Shown here: one piece after another, positions 1 through 7,909 of the stretch
How the letters are laid out: each line of letters starts with the position of its first letter
How positions within the stretch are numbered: position 1 is the first letter of the stretch
Source of the DNA: a virus
Virus record (IMG/VR): IMGVR_UViG_3300036774_000039
Location: 1 to 61,028 of that record
DNA: 61,028 nucleotides
Reading direction: 5' to 3' (one strand)
Notes under the pieces: model-generated
What the model was told of the DNA's origin: nothing
Seen by the model: the letters and a program-made list of their open reading frames with translations, nothing else
Database searches by the model: none
Made by a program: the position numbers and the translations under genes

Positions 1-123
1 CCGCCCCGCACCGTTCAAACCCATGAGGTAGTGCCATGGCTTCGGCTCCAGCACTACGAGTACCAGTACAGGTTTTAATCCCCCCGGCGACTCCAGCCCC
101 GACCCAGACTATCTGGACGGAGA
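1..123. repeat. Direct repeat closing the circular genome (left copy)
   Basis: Bases 1-123 are identical to 60906-61028. An exact overlap at the two ends of a contig is what an assembler leaves when a circular or terminally redundant molecule is closed. It contains the end of the lectin-like fibre gene and the first 88 bases of the repeat-protein gene. It is more likely an assembly overlap than a biological terminal repeat, but a short direct terminal repeat cannot be excluded. Confidence 0.9.
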
Positions 124-2021
124 TTTCTCAGCCTTACGCTTCACGACGCGCTCCCGCCCTTCTTACGGCAATTATGGCGGGGTCACTCTTTATGCCCTTC
201 CCTGTTCAGGCTCCCGTCCCACGGATGGATTCGTGGAATGGACAGAAGCCTGATGTCATTTTTAGGGCCAAAGAAGAACGATACGCCTATCCGTCATTCT
301 TCGCTCCTGAACGTCAGCCTCTTCCCAGAGACAATAGCTGGCAGGGTCAATGGCCGGACTATCTCTTTAAGCCGAAAGAGGAACGGTACGCTTACCCATC
401 ATATTTCGGGATAGAGAATCAGTCTTTCCCCAGAGGGCAGGAATGGTACGGTCAATACCCGGATGCAATCTCCCGGGTACGCGATCTCCGGTATACCTAT
501 GAGAGCTTCTTCTCTCCATTCGTAACGGCCGCTCCGGTTGTTCTTCCTGATAGGTGGCTTCCATCTCTAGAGAAACAAGCCGATAGACTCAAAGATCAGC
601 AATATATCTCTGACTCTGAGTTTTCGCCTGATCCCATACCTATCGTTCTTGCAGATAGATGGCACCCTCTGATTGAAGTCAGGGCCAATGACTTCAAAGA
701 CCAGACGTATATCGTCGATCAAAACTGGTTCTGGGATTCTTCCTATGCCGCAGACTATTCGGGTTCACTATATCCATCCCTAGTAAAACAGGCTGATAGA
801 CTTAAGGATCAGCAATACATTACCGATTCCGAGTTCTCTCCTGATCCTATTCCTATAGTTTTAGCCGATAAGTGGCATCCTCTCATAGAGGTTAAGGCTA
901 ATGATTTTAAGGATCAGACGTATATCGTTGACCAGTCATGGTTCTGGGACTCGACGTACGATGCTGACTATTCGGGAACATGGCAGTATCAGGACGTAAA
1001 TCCCTTTGAGAGACCCGACAATCGCTGGACAGCCCCATGGGAAGCACGCACAGATATAGTCATTGGTGCAGTAATCTATGCGGATAAATGGATAGGATAT
1101 CAACCGGACATACTCTTTAGAGCTAAAGACTTAAGGATTCTCTATCCGTCTCTTTCGTGGCCCGAAATCCAACCAGTTCCAAGGATGGATGGATGGTCGT
1201 CTACTACTCTCCCAAGTTTCTTTAAGGGTAAAGAAGAAAGGTACCTTTACCCTTCGATATTCTGGCCCGAGATCTTACCACCTATATTTGTCGATAGGTG
1301 GATAGGCTTTCAACCTGATATTATTTTTAGAAAGACGGATCCTAGGTTCACTTATCCTAGTCTAGCTTTCTATCCACTCCCACTTCCTTCACCTATTTTC
1401 TTAGATAAGTGGGTCCCGGACTATCCCGACCGGATCGACCGTCTGCAGTCGAGGACGTGGATCACGTACCCGGTTCTCGAGCTCACGCAGAGCCAGCGCC
1501 CGGAGACGATCTACCCTGATAAGTGGCTCTGGGTGTACCCAGATTACTTCAGGGCGAAGGAAGAGCGCTACCTCTATCCGAGCCTCTCCTGGCCCGAGAT
1601 TCAACCCCTGGTGCTGCCTGACCGCTACTACGAGCCAATCGTACAGCCCGTCCAGCGAGTCTTCCGGCAGTACGACCGGCCCGGCGACGTCTTTGTGGTC
1701 GCCCCGGCGTTCAACAAACTGGACTGGATTCCGAGCGTCCCCGATTTCATCAATCGGCTGAAGAACCAGAATTACATCACGATCGGGGATCTCATTCTCA
1801 CGCCGGCCCAGAGGCCGGAGATTATCACGCTCGACAAGTGGTATAACCAGACATCGCTACCATTCCATCTCTTTAACTTACGGCGCTTACAGTATCTCTA
1901 TCCAGACGTTAGCGAGTGGTTTGTAGGAGTTCCTATAAACGCAGGACATAACACACGCCTCATCATAGTCGAGGGACGTCTTGCTTACAAGGTTGGTAAA
2001 ATCGAATATATATGGCTATAA
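36..2021 (+). CDS. Repeat-rich tail-appendage protein (unknown function)
   Basis: A 661-aa protein, probably virion-associated because it follows the lectin-like fibre gene by 4 bases across the circle junction. It has no recognised enzymatic motif. It is built from about 15 degenerate units of roughly 30-40 residues with the pattern W-x-G-x-x-PD-x-x-(F/R)R-x-KE-x-RY-x-YPS or DRW-x-P. Residues 177-243 and 248-314 are an almost identical tandem pair whose codons have diverged, so the duplication is old and the protein sequence conserved. Base composition changes within the gene: about 480-1400 and 1840-2021 are AT-rich, while 1401-1840 is GC-rich, which suggests a mosaic. ATG 36 follows a GAGG box. 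Repeats of aromatic, proline and acidic residues could build a fibrous or shell-like structure; this is inference. Confidence 0.75.
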   Translation: MASAPALRVPVQVLIPPATPAPTQTIWTEISQPYASRRAPALLTAIMAGSLFMPFPVQAPVPRMDSWNGQKPDVIFRAKEERYAYPSFFAPERQPLPRDNSWQGQWPDYLFKPKEERYAYPSYFGIENQSFPRGQEWYGQYPDAISRVRDLRYTYESFFSPFVTAAPVVLPDRWLPSLEKQADRLKDQQYISDSEFSPDPIPIVLADRWHPLIEVRANDFKDQTYIVDQNWFWDSSYAADYSGSLYPSLVKQADRLKDQQYITDSEFSPDPIPIVLADKWHPLIEVKANDFKDQTYIVDQSWFWDSTYDADYSGTWQYQDVNPFERPDNRWTAPWEARTDIVIGAVIYADKWIGYQPDILFRAKDLRILYPSLSWPEIQPVPRMDGWSSTTLPSFFKGKEERYLYPSIFWPEILPPIFVDRWIGFQPDIIFRKTDPRFTYPSLAFYPLPLPSPIFLDKWVPDYPDRIDRLQSRTWITYPVLELTQSQRPETIYPDKWLWVYPDYFRAKEERYLYPSLSWPEIQPLVLPDRYYEPIVQPVQRVFRQYDRPGDVFVVAPAFNKLDWIPSVPDFINRLKNQNYITIGDLILTPAQRPEIITLDKWYNQTSLPFHLFNLRRLQYLYPDVSEWFVGVPINAGHNTRLIIVEGRLAYKVGKIEYIWL

Positions 2022-2034
2022 CTGGGGGAGATTT

Positions 2035-2370
2035 ATGACACCGGAAATGATAAAACGCGGTGGGAGGGGGGTCCTAACTGTGTCCCTGTCCGTCATCGCT
2101 GCGTTCGGAGGGGGGATGGTGGGAGCAGTATACTCTTCCGGGAAGATGTATCAGCAGGTTCAGGACATCCGATTCGACGTCAACTCTTTGCAGAGCGACG
2201 TCAGACGTCTCGACCAGTCCGATCTGAGTCAGAAAGAGAAAATCGAGGCGCATGAGGTACGGATTGACAACCACGACAACCTCCTGAAGGAAATCCACGC
2301 GGAGCATCAGGCGATGATACGTTCTCTGGGGAGGATTGAGGGGAAGCTGAATTTCATGTCTGAGAAGTGA
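2035..2370 (+). CDS. Membrane-anchored coiled-coil protein, spanin- or holin-like
   Basis: A 111-aa protein with a short basic N-terminus, one hydrophobic segment at about residues 12-32 (VLTVSLSVIAAFGGGMVGAVY) interrupted by small residues, and a long heptad-like helix at about 38-105. That layout resembles inner-membrane spanins and phage DUF-type coiled-coil membrane proteins. ATG 2035 is preferred over an upstream in-frame start at 1981 because it follows a GGGGGAG box by 5 bases and avoids overlap with the preceding gene. It is the last gene of the late, tail-side operon. The role is inferred only from topology. Confidence 0.6.
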   Translation: MTPEMIKRGGRGVLTVSLSVIAAFGGGMVGAVYSSGKMYQQVQDIRFDVNSLQSDVRRLDQSDLSQKEKIEAHEVRIDNHDNLLKEIHAEHQAMIRSLGRIEGKLNFMSEK

Positions 2371-2378
2371 GAAAGCGC

Positions 2379-2460
2379 CAGGTCTAGTGAGAAATGCCGG
2401 CGACGTGACCAGGACCGCGCATCCCGGTGTGTCCATCGTTCGGTCAATCTCCTAGACCTG
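2379..2460. other. Structured intergenic element between late and early regions
   Basis: The non-coding stretch 2371-2577 carries a strong inverted repeat: CAGGTCTAG (2379-2387) pairs perfectly with CTAGACCTG (2452-2460). After one bulged T the stem continues as GAGA (2389-2392) with TCTC (2448-2451). Inside, TGACC (2406-2410) can pair with GGTCA (2442-2446) and GGAC (2412-2415) with GTCC (2431-2434). No U-run follows, so it is not a classical terminator. It could be a processing site, an RNA element at the end of late transcription, or an origin/packaging feature. Nothing else is seen up to the promoter at 2578. Confidence 0.5.
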
Positions 2461-2577
2461 TGCCCCTTACCGCAAGCGCAAGATAAGAATCAATCACCGT
2501 TATTGTCAAGTAGAATCACGTAGCAAAGACCGCGCCACAATCCCCGGAAATAGTCTCATCTTTTTATCCATTTCCTA

Positions 2578-2606
2578 TTGACAAGCGCCTTCGGATATGC
2601 TATATT
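2578..2606 (+). promoter_or_regulatory. Early promoter P1
   Basis: TTGACA (2578-2583), a 17-base spacer and TATATT (2601-2606): a near-consensus sigma70 promoter. It shares the upstream extension CCTATTGACA with the promoters at 10870 and 23202, and the downstream TTGTGTG with 10870. Transcription should start near 2613, 33 bases before the first gene. Confidence 0.9.
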
Positions 2607-2645
2607 GTGTGCGTTCAAAGGCACACAAACAATCAGAAGGAAGCC

Positions 2646-2870
2646 ATGCCGAGGAAACCCATTCCCCAGAAAGACCCGAACAGGCTCAGAACGCATCGCG
2701 TACCGGTTCACTTCAATGACGCGGAGCTCTCCCTCCTGGACAAACTCGTCCACCGCTACCACAAGGCAACGATCAACCAACTCCTCACGACACCGCTCGT
2801 CGACCGCTCCAGCCTGATCCGCTACATGGTCGTGAAGGCGGCGCTGGCCCTGCCGAAGGAGGGGAAGTGA
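2646..2870 (+). CDS. Small ribbon-helix-helix-like regulator
   Basis: A 74-aa basic protein, the first gene after promoter P1. Residues about 17-30 (RVPVHFNDAELSLLD) form a predicted beta strand and helix, and DRSSLIRYMVVKAA near the C-terminus is typical of the second helix of CopG/Arc-type regulators. The family binds operator DNA as dimers, so it may control the early promoters. ATG 2646 follows AGGAAG; an upstream in-frame ATG at 2607 lies almost at the transcription start and is unlikely. RHH assignment is from pattern only. Confidence 0.6.
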   Translation: MPRKPIPQKDPNRLRTHRVPVHFNDAELSLLDKLVHRYHKATINQLLTTPLVDRSSLIRYMVVKAALALPKEGK

Positions 2871-2998
2871 AACTCTGGAAACTCGCCGTGATACTCGGCC
2901 TCTTTGCTGCAGGATTCTATGCCGGCATGAGAGCAAAGGAAAAGTACGATAACGCCGATAACAGGCCCGAGGGGGGAGACCTATGGCCCTCCGAATAG
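2867..2998 (+). CDS. 43-aa single-pass membrane protein
   Basis: A GTG start overlaps the stop of the previous gene (GTGA) and follows GGAGGGG. The product begins MKLWKLAVILGLFAAGFYAG, one transmembrane helix or uncleaved signal, followed by a short charged tail. It overlaps the next gene by 16 bases. Translational coupling, a good ribosome-binding site and the hydrophobic segment support a real gene. No function can be assigned. Confidence 0.6.
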   Translation: MKLWKLAVILGLFAAGFYAGMRAKEKYDNADNRPEGGDLWPSE

Positions 2999-3180
2999 AA
3001 GGAAGCCGTGACCTCTGGGACTACTCCTGGAGGCAACGCAAGAGAATGTACCGCATCGTCCTGCAGAGGCCGTATCGGTTCTACCTGTTATTCCTCACCC
3101 TCTGGAGTGTGTTCGTATGCTGGAGGGCGTACGTGATCCCGATGATGAAATCAGCCAACCGAATGAAGGGCGTCGAATGA
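2983..3180 (+). CDS. 65-aa basic membrane protein
   Basis: ATG 2983 follows a GGGGGGAG box. The first 30 residues are very basic and aromatic (WDYSWRQRKRMYRIV), followed by a hydrophobic helix at about 33-52 (FYLLFLTLWSVFVCW). It lies between another membrane peptide and the nuclease gene in the same operon, overlapping both by a few bases. Function unknown. Confidence 0.6.
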   Translation: MALRIEGSRDLWDYSWRQRKRMYRIVLQRPYRFYLLFLTLWSVFVCWRAYVIPMMKSANRMKGVE

Positions 3181-4046
3181 AGATCGAACTGAAAGAAATC
3201 GTCGAAATCAACGGGAAAAAGGTGCTTCGCGTCACAACTGTCGACGAGCGGTGGTACATCGACCTCGAGGTGAAGGACAGGCCGTTCCCCTCTATGACGT
3301 GGATCTCCGGCTACTATCCCAAGGGCAAGGGCTTCTACATCTGGCTCTCGCAACACGGATGGGACGAGGCTCAGGCGATCACACAGGACGCGGCCGACAA
3401 GGGGAGCAGAGTCCATCATGCGATCGACGCTCTCTTCAAGGGCGCGACGCTTCACATGGAAGACCGATTCCCTGACAGCGAGGGAGTCGAGGGGGAATTC
3501 TCTCTCGAGGAGTGGGAGTGCGTCATGGCGGTCAACGACTGGTGGAACGAGATGAAGAAACTCGGCGCAGTCGACATGAACCAGAGCGAGAAGACGGTCT
3601 ACAACCGCACACTCTGGTACGCCGGGACGCAGGACCGGAAGATCAAGATCCCCGCTCAGAAGGTGCCCACCAAAGTGAAGAAGGGCGAGGAGCCGAAATT
3701 CGAGATCATCCCCGAGCAGATATGGATATTCGACTTCAAGACGGGGCAGAATGTGTGGCCCTCTCACGAAATCCAACTCACCGGCTACAAACACTGCGAC
3801 GGGAACGAAGACGTCACCCATCTGGGCATCGTCCAGATCGGCTACCGGGCGAACAAGCGCGGGTGGAAAGTGACCGAAGTGCAGGATCAGCCGGCCCTCC
3901 TGAATGCAGCGTACACGATCTGGAAGAAGGAGAACGACGGGAAGAAGCCGGCCCAGAAAGACTATCCCCTCTCCATCTCGTTCGTCGATGGAGAAACATA
4001 CATCCAACTCGATACGGAGGCGTCGCGTGAAAGTAACCCAGCGTAA
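3177..4046 (+). CDS. PD-(D/E)XK nuclease, RecB/Cas4-like exonuclease
   Basis: A 289-aa protein with the ordered motifs of the RecB-family nuclease fold: GSRVHHAIDALF with the motif-I histidine (H80/H81), GTQD with D153, DFKTG with D186 and K188, and the EIQLTGY box with Q200 and Y204. Such enzymes degrade or process DNA ends with divalent metal and in phages commonly feed recombination or replication. A lysine- and proline-rich stretch at about 157-175 sits between motifs II and III, probably as a surface loop. ATG 3177 is chosen because it overlaps the previous stop (ATGA). It is followed by a coiled-coil partner gene overlapping by 20 bases. Confidence 0.85.
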   Translation: MKIELKEIVEINGKKVLRVTTVDERWYIDLEVKDRPFPSMTWISGYYPKGKGFYIWLSQHGWDEAQAITQDAADKGSRVHHAIDALFKGATLHMEDRFPDSEGVEGEFSLEEWECVMAVNDWWNEMKKLGAVDMNQSEKTVYNRTLWYAGTQDRKIKIPAQKVPTKVKKGEEPKFEIIPEQIWIFDFKTGQNVWPSHEIQLTGYKHCDGNEDVTHLGIVQIGYRANKRGWKVTEVQDQPALLNAAYTIWKKENDGKKPAQKDYPLSISFVDGETYIQLDTEASRESNPA

Positions 4047-4374
4047 TTTGAAGTGCCTGTTCACCGAAGAGGAAATCTCGGAGAAGTCCAAACGACTCGC
4101 CCAGAACTGCAAAGAGCGGTCGGAGTACGAGGAGGCAAAGAAGGCGACGGTGTCCGATTTCAAGTCGAAGATTGACGGGCTTTCGGCGCACATCTCGCTT
4201 CTCTCGAACCATATCAACAACGGTTACGAGTACCGGGACGTCGAGTGCGAGGTGAGGATGAACGTGCCGGCAGTCGGGTCGAAGACGATCATCAGGAAGG
4301 ACACCGGGGAGATCGTCACGATCGAGGCGATGCGCCCGGAAGAGATGCAGGAAGACCTACCGCTGGAGGAGTGA
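4027..4374 (+). CDS. Hypothetical coiled-coil protein
   Basis: A 115-aa protein beginning at GTG 4027, with GGAGG six bases upstream. The first half is a charged alpha helix with heptad character, with heavy K/E content; the second half looks like short strands (VECEVRMNVPAVGSK). It overlaps the end of the nuclease gene and ends in the start of the next. Similar small coiled-coil genes often accompany phage exonucleases, but no homology is recognised. Confidence 0.6.
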   Translation: MKVTQRNLKCLFTEEEISEKSKRLAQNCKERSEYEEAKKATVSDFKSKIDGLSAHISLLSNHINNGYEYRDVECEVRMNVPAVGSKTIIRKDTGEIVTIEAMRPEEMQEDLPLEE

Positions 4375-4499
4375 TGACCGACGAGGAGGCTTCCCCGCCC
4401 GAGATGTTTCTCTTCATCGTGGTCGCTATTTTCGCCATCGCCGTGTTCTGGTATGGCATCTACGAATTCGTAAACTGGATCATTCAAAAGCTGGGGTGA
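4374..4499 (+). CDS. 41-aa membrane protein
   Basis: ATG 4374 overlaps the previous stop codon and lies just downstream of GGAGGAG. The peptide has a short acidic N-terminus (MTDEEASPPE) and then one hydrophobic helix, FLFIVVAIFAIAVFWYGIY, ending in a few polar residues. It is one of several tiny membrane proteins in the early operon; role unknown. Confidence 0.55.
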   Translation: MTDEEASPPEMFLFIVVAIFAIAVFWYGIYEFVNWIIQKLG

Positions 4500-4508
4500 C
4501 GGGTCGCT

Positions 4509-5042
4509 ATGAAACTGATGCCGGACGTGGGGTTTAAGAATTACTATGCTGGAGACGATGGCTTTATATACAGCATGAAAGTGAAGGGCAATACAACCCG
4601 AACCCTTGACCATCCAAAACGTATTTACTCCTACCTAGCAAAGAATGGCTATCTTATGGTCAGGCTTTACCGTGGCGGGAGGGGGACCGGGAAGACGGTG
4701 TCTGTGCATTCTCTCGTCTGTGAAGCATTCTATGGGCCACGACCGGAGGGGAAAGAGGTGTGCCACGGTGGAGTAAACAGACAAGACAATAGACCCGAGA
4801 ACCTGTCTTGGGGGACACACACGAAGAACCTCGGGGATGATTGCCTCCGGGATGGGACTCATAGGCGGGGCGAGAGGCAGGGCTCCCATAAATTAACCGA
4901 GCGAGACGTGGTGAATATCTTTAGAAAGACTAGAAGCCAGAGCCAAAAATCTGTTGCCGATGAATACAAGGTAAGCCAATCAACCGTGAGCAATATCGTG
5001 CGACGAAAAAGATGGTCGTGGTTAAACATGGAGACCGTATGA
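4509..5042 (+). CDS. HNH homing endonuclease with C-terminal HTH
   Basis: A 177-aa protein. Residues 1-60 resemble a NUMOD4-type DNA-binding module (GFKNYYAGDDGFIYS). The centre has the HNH_3-type core: SVHSLVCEAFYG, then VCHGGVNRQDNRPENLSWGT with its H, N and N residues. The C-terminus has a resolvase-like helix-turn-helix (KSVADEYKVSQSTVSNIVRRK). Free-standing genes of this class cut near their own site and spread between phages. Base composition is more AT-rich than in the neighbours, as expected for a mobile insertion. It sits between a membrane peptide and the RDF-like gene, whose start overlaps its stop. Confidence 0.85.
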   Translation: MKLMPDVGFKNYYAGDDGFIYSMKVKGNTTRTLDHPKRIYSYLAKNGYLMVRLYRGGRGTGKTVSVHSLVCEAFYGPRPEGKEVCHGGVNRQDNRPENLSWGTHTKNLGDDCLRDGTHRRGERQGSHKLTERDVVNIFRKTRSQSQKSVADEYKVSQSTVSNIVRRKRWSWLNMETV

Positions 5043-5890
5043 TTAAGAATTTGGGCAGAAGAATATCGACAGACCCCAGAAAAATAAAAACTGGGATGAA
5101 GAGACCTGGGACAGATTTACCGATGGCTACAGATTTTTTCGTGATCGACAAGATCCCCGAACTGGTCAAGATGTACGGAGAGAAGCCACAGAGCCTCCTG
5201 GTCATCATGCCCAGCGACAACATCAGCGAAGTCTTCACCGCCCGGTATGTCCTCTACGGTGGGAAAACGGCGAATAAGGCCGGCTCCGTCATCCGGCATT
5301 GCGATGGAGAGACATGCTTCCACCGGATCGCCGAGAACGTCGGAGGGGAGCAATTCGGTCAGGGGGAGATCACCGGCTGTATCTGCAAGAGCCTACAACT
5401 CGCGGAGAACGAGAACAAGGACATTCGCTCGAAAGCCTGTAAGGTGGAGTGCCAACTCCGGGCGTGGGTCGCCGATCCGAAGACCGGGAAGGCCGACCTG
5501 ATGTCGCCGTTCCTCTTCGAGAGCCATTCGATCAACACAGCGCGGGAGATCAGCACCGCCCTGGAGAGCGTCGCCGGCATCACCTCCATGCTCACCGGGG
5601 GGGCGGTAAAACTGCACATGCAGCCTTTCGTTTTGACGGTGAAAATGGTAGATTCTCCCAGTGACCCGAGGGCGAAATTCCCTGTCTGGAAGATGCGCTC
5701 GGCGCTCAACTCGGTCACGCAGATGCGCGACAAACTGATGAAACTCTCCCATGCGCTCGGATGGGATGAGGAGATCAAAAAGAATCTTCTCGCTGGCGCG
5801 CAAAAGGAGATCGGTGGAGCGGCGGTCGCAATGATCGAGGAACAGAAACCGACGAGCACGATCGACGAACTTTTCCCGGAGAATCCATGA
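5039..5890 (+). CDS. RDF/Gp3-like protein
   Basis: A 283-aa protein. The opening segment (MIKNLGRRI, GMKRPGTDLPMATDFF) followed by YGEKPQSLLVIMPSD and CDGETC, with a later cysteine cluster (CICKS, CKVEC) that could bind zinc, matches my memory of the family called recombination-directionality-factor-like or Gp3-like. In the prototype, Gp3 of phiC31, it reverses serine-integrase recombination. No integrase is present here, so the protein may instead work in replication or recombination. ATG 5039 overlaps the stop of the HNH gene; an in-frame start at 5012 would overlap it more deeply. Confidence 0.6.
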   Translation: MIKNLGRRISTDPRKIKTGMKRPGTDLPMATDFFVIDKIPELVKMYGEKPQSLLVIMPSDNISEVFTARYVLYGGKTANKAGSVIRHCDGETCFHRIAENVGGEQFGQGEITGCICKSLQLAENENKDIRSKACKVECQLRAWVADPKTGKADLMSPFLFESHSINTAREISTALESVAGITSMLTGGAVKLHMQPFVLTVKMVDSPSDPRAKFPVWKMRSALNSVTQMRDKLMKLSHALGWDEEIKKNLLAGAQKEIGGAAVAMIEEQKPTSTIDELFPENP

Positions 5891-7245
5891 CACTCTACAC
5901 GCTTGCAGGACCCGTTCTGTCTCTCACGCAGAACGGGTTCACTTCAGTCGTTCTCGGTTGGACAAACATATCCGTAGGAGAATACGCTCAAGCGGCTCCG
6001 ATTGTCGCGTACAGGCTCTATCGCGGTCTCGGGGTGAACCCCCAGTCCTTTACGCTTATTGCTTCTCTGGGCAACGTTCTCACCTACACAGACAATACCG
6101 TTTCCTCTGGGACGGTGTATACCTACTACGTCCAGGGGATCTACGAGACGGGGACGACAACCGCATGGTCGAATCTCCTCACGTTCCAGACGCTCGCTCT
6201 ACAGTACGTCTATACCCTTCGGACATCAGGCGGTCAGCTTGATATCTACGATGTGAGCAACGTCAACTCGCCCACGTTTGTCCAGACGAGAAACCCCGGG
6301 GTGAGCAATTCAATCCCGTGGATTTCTTTTTCTCAAGCGGACTATATGTGGATCGACGGGAATGGGCAGATTTTCCTTTTCCAGTGGGGCGGCTCTCCCC
6401 TGAATCCGACATTCGTTGGCGGTGGCGCGTGGCTCAATGTGGGGACGGGACAGGCGATCATGCGTAGAGGGACGGCAACACGGAACAACCTCTTCTTCGC
6501 TGCCAACGGTGGTGCGAATATCAAGAGCTACGACATTTCAACCGTCACAACTCCCGTCCTAAAATCAACGGTAAGCTGGACTGTCGCGGCATCAGCTACG
6601 CGAGCGATGGCCTTCGATGCAGTAAACAATCACCTTATTCTCTGGGAAAGAAACGGATCGACAGAGGGTGGGATGGAATTGTGGGATGTCGCTGCAGACG
6701 GGACTCTTTCCCAGAACGGCACAACGACAAAGTATTTCCATCTGGACAATGGCGGGCGAGATTTTGCAAACTGTTTCATGTATAATGGGTTCTACTATAT
6801 CGTCTCTTCGTATCCCGATGGTCTCAGTTCCAATCTGCAGAGGTTCAGGGTGGATGGCTCGGGGCAGGACAACAGCTACGGGTCGGCCCATATGAGCGGG
6901 GGAAGCGCGACGGTCAACGCTTGTTCCGCGCGCGTTCAGGGTCACTATGCGTATTTCGGGAAGAACAACAACGGTCTCGAATCTCACAAATCTGTGTTCA
7001 TCGTCGACCTGAACAATTCGGCATCCGTAACAGAGCTCGGGACGGTGAATGCAACGTGCAATGGTCTCATGCTCAGCGGGAACTATCTCCTGTTTACCGA
7101 AGGGAGCACGCTGTTCATCTACGATGTCACTACGCCCACCAATCCCCAGTTTCTCGGCTCCTGCAACAACGGCCCGGCGGTCTTTAACGGCATCACGGGA
7201 TATCTGGGGGATGGGTGGGGCAATAACGGTCTGTGCTCGCTATGA
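5887..7245 (+). CDS. FN3 plus LVIVD-type beta-propeller protein
   Basis: A 452-aa protein. Residues about 5-100 look like a fibronectin type III domain (VVLGWTNIS, YRLYRGLG, YTDNTVSSGTVYTYYVQGIY). The rest contains repeats of the form LDIYDVSNVNSPTFVQT, IKSYDISTVTTPVLKST and LFIYDVTTPTNPQFLGS, which are LVIVD propeller blades. No signal peptide is seen. Such folds bind proteins or glycans and are normal in virion or surface proteins, so the position inside the early nuclease/RDF operon is unusual. It overlaps both neighbours by 4 bases. Gene transfer from a structural module is possible but the reading frame is intact. Confidence 0.7.
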   Translation: MTLYTLAGPVLSLTQNGFTSVVLGWTNISVGEYAQAAPIVAYRLYRGLGVNPQSFTLIASLGNVLTYTDNTVSSGTVYTYYVQGIYETGTTTAWSNLLTFQTLALQYVYTLRTSGGQLDIYDVSNVNSPTFVQTRNPGVSNSIPWISFSQADYMWIDGNGQIFLFQWGGSPLNPTFVGGGAWLNVGTGQAIMRRGTATRNNLFFAANGGANIKSYDISTVTTPVLKSTVSWTVAASATRAMAFDAVNNHLILWERNGSTEGGMELWDVAADGTLSQNGTTTKYFHLDNGGRDFANCFMYNGFYYIVSSYPDGLSSNLQRFRVDGSGQDNSYGSAHMSGGSATVNACSARVQGHYAYFGKNNNGLESHKSVFIVDLNNSASVTELGTVNATCNGLMLSGNYLLFTEGSTLFIYDVTTPTNPQFLGSCNNGPAVFNGITGYLGDGWGNNGLCSL

Positions 7246-7619
7246 TCGAAGACGCGGTGTTGATAGCCGAACGGATCGGGCAACTGATGAAGGTTTTGAA
7301 GGAGCCTCTCGACCGGTCGGATGTACGTCGCCTGATGGATGAGCTCGATTTCAGGCAACAGTGGCTCATAGAGAGCGCGGAGATGGTCGCCCAGACACAA
7401 TTCATCCTGGACGAAGCGAGTGAGAAGGCAAAGAACGAGCTCCTCAAGGATACGGTCGATGTGCCGGCAACGCAGTTCAAGGTGGCTCTCGCTGCCGCTA
7501 CGAAGCATGAACGCCGGCTGTCCAAGCTCGCAGAACAACTCCACGCAGACCTGGGGAAGCAGATCGGGGGGATCATCACTCTCCTCTCGACGGAGAAACA
7601 GCTTATGATGATCCGCTGA
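7242..7619 (+). CDS. Helical hypothetical protein
   Basis: A 125-aa protein, almost entirely alpha-helical by composition, starting at ATG 7242 inside the previous stop codon. Heptads at about 40-60 and 75-110 suggest a coiled coil. It sits directly before a DUF1364-like gene. No domain recognised. Confidence 0.6.
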   Translation: MIEDAVLIAERIGQLMKVLKEPLDRSDVRRLMDELDFRQQWLIESAEMVAQTQFILDEASEKAKNELLKDTVDVPATQFKVALAAATKHERRLSKLAEQLHADLGKQIGGIITLLSTEKQLMMIR

Positions 7620-7909
7620 TGCCGGCCGTCCCAAAGTATAAACCGTATCGCAATAAGAAGATCCTCGAATTCGCCAAAGGCAAACCGTGTCAGAACTGCG
7701 GGAAACAAGACGGTACTGTTGTAGCGGCGCACTCAAACCTTATGTCGGACGGCAAGGGGACCGGGAAGAAGTCGGACGATTGCTTCACGGCGTATCTCTG
7801 CGCCGAATGTCACGGCCTCTACGACAGGGGTATGATGACGCAAATCTCATTCGACCAGGCGATGAAGAAAACATGGAAACTCCTCCTCGAGAACGGAGTC
7901 CTCAAATGA
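7619..7909 (+). CDS. DUF1364-like zinc/HNH-type protein
   Basis: A 96-aa protein with CQNCG, VVAAHSN, GKGTGKKSDD and LCAECHGLYDRG in order, the arrangement I associate with DUF1364. These proteins have an HNH-like zinc fold and sit among phage recombination genes. The two CxxC pairs and the AAHSN histidine would bind metal. ATG 7619 overlaps the previous stop. A nuclease or DNA-binding role in recombination is inferred from the fold and neighbours. Confidence 0.7.
   Translation: MPAVPKYKPYRNKKILEFAKGKPCQNCGKQDGTVVAAHSNLMSDGKGTGKKSDDCFTAYLCAECHGLYDRGMMTQISFDQAMKKTWKLLLENGVLK

Noticed and set aside
3081-4220. Minus-strand frame of 379 codons opposite the nuclease gene
   Set aside because: It mirrors the coding strand of a clear RecB-like nuclease, has no start signal and no recognisable motif.
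7284-7290. CTGATGA sequences in coding regions (also 5735-5741 and 9715-9721) as further hammerhead cores
   Set aside because: No GAA plus paired stems I and III in the needed positions; they are parts of well-supported genes.
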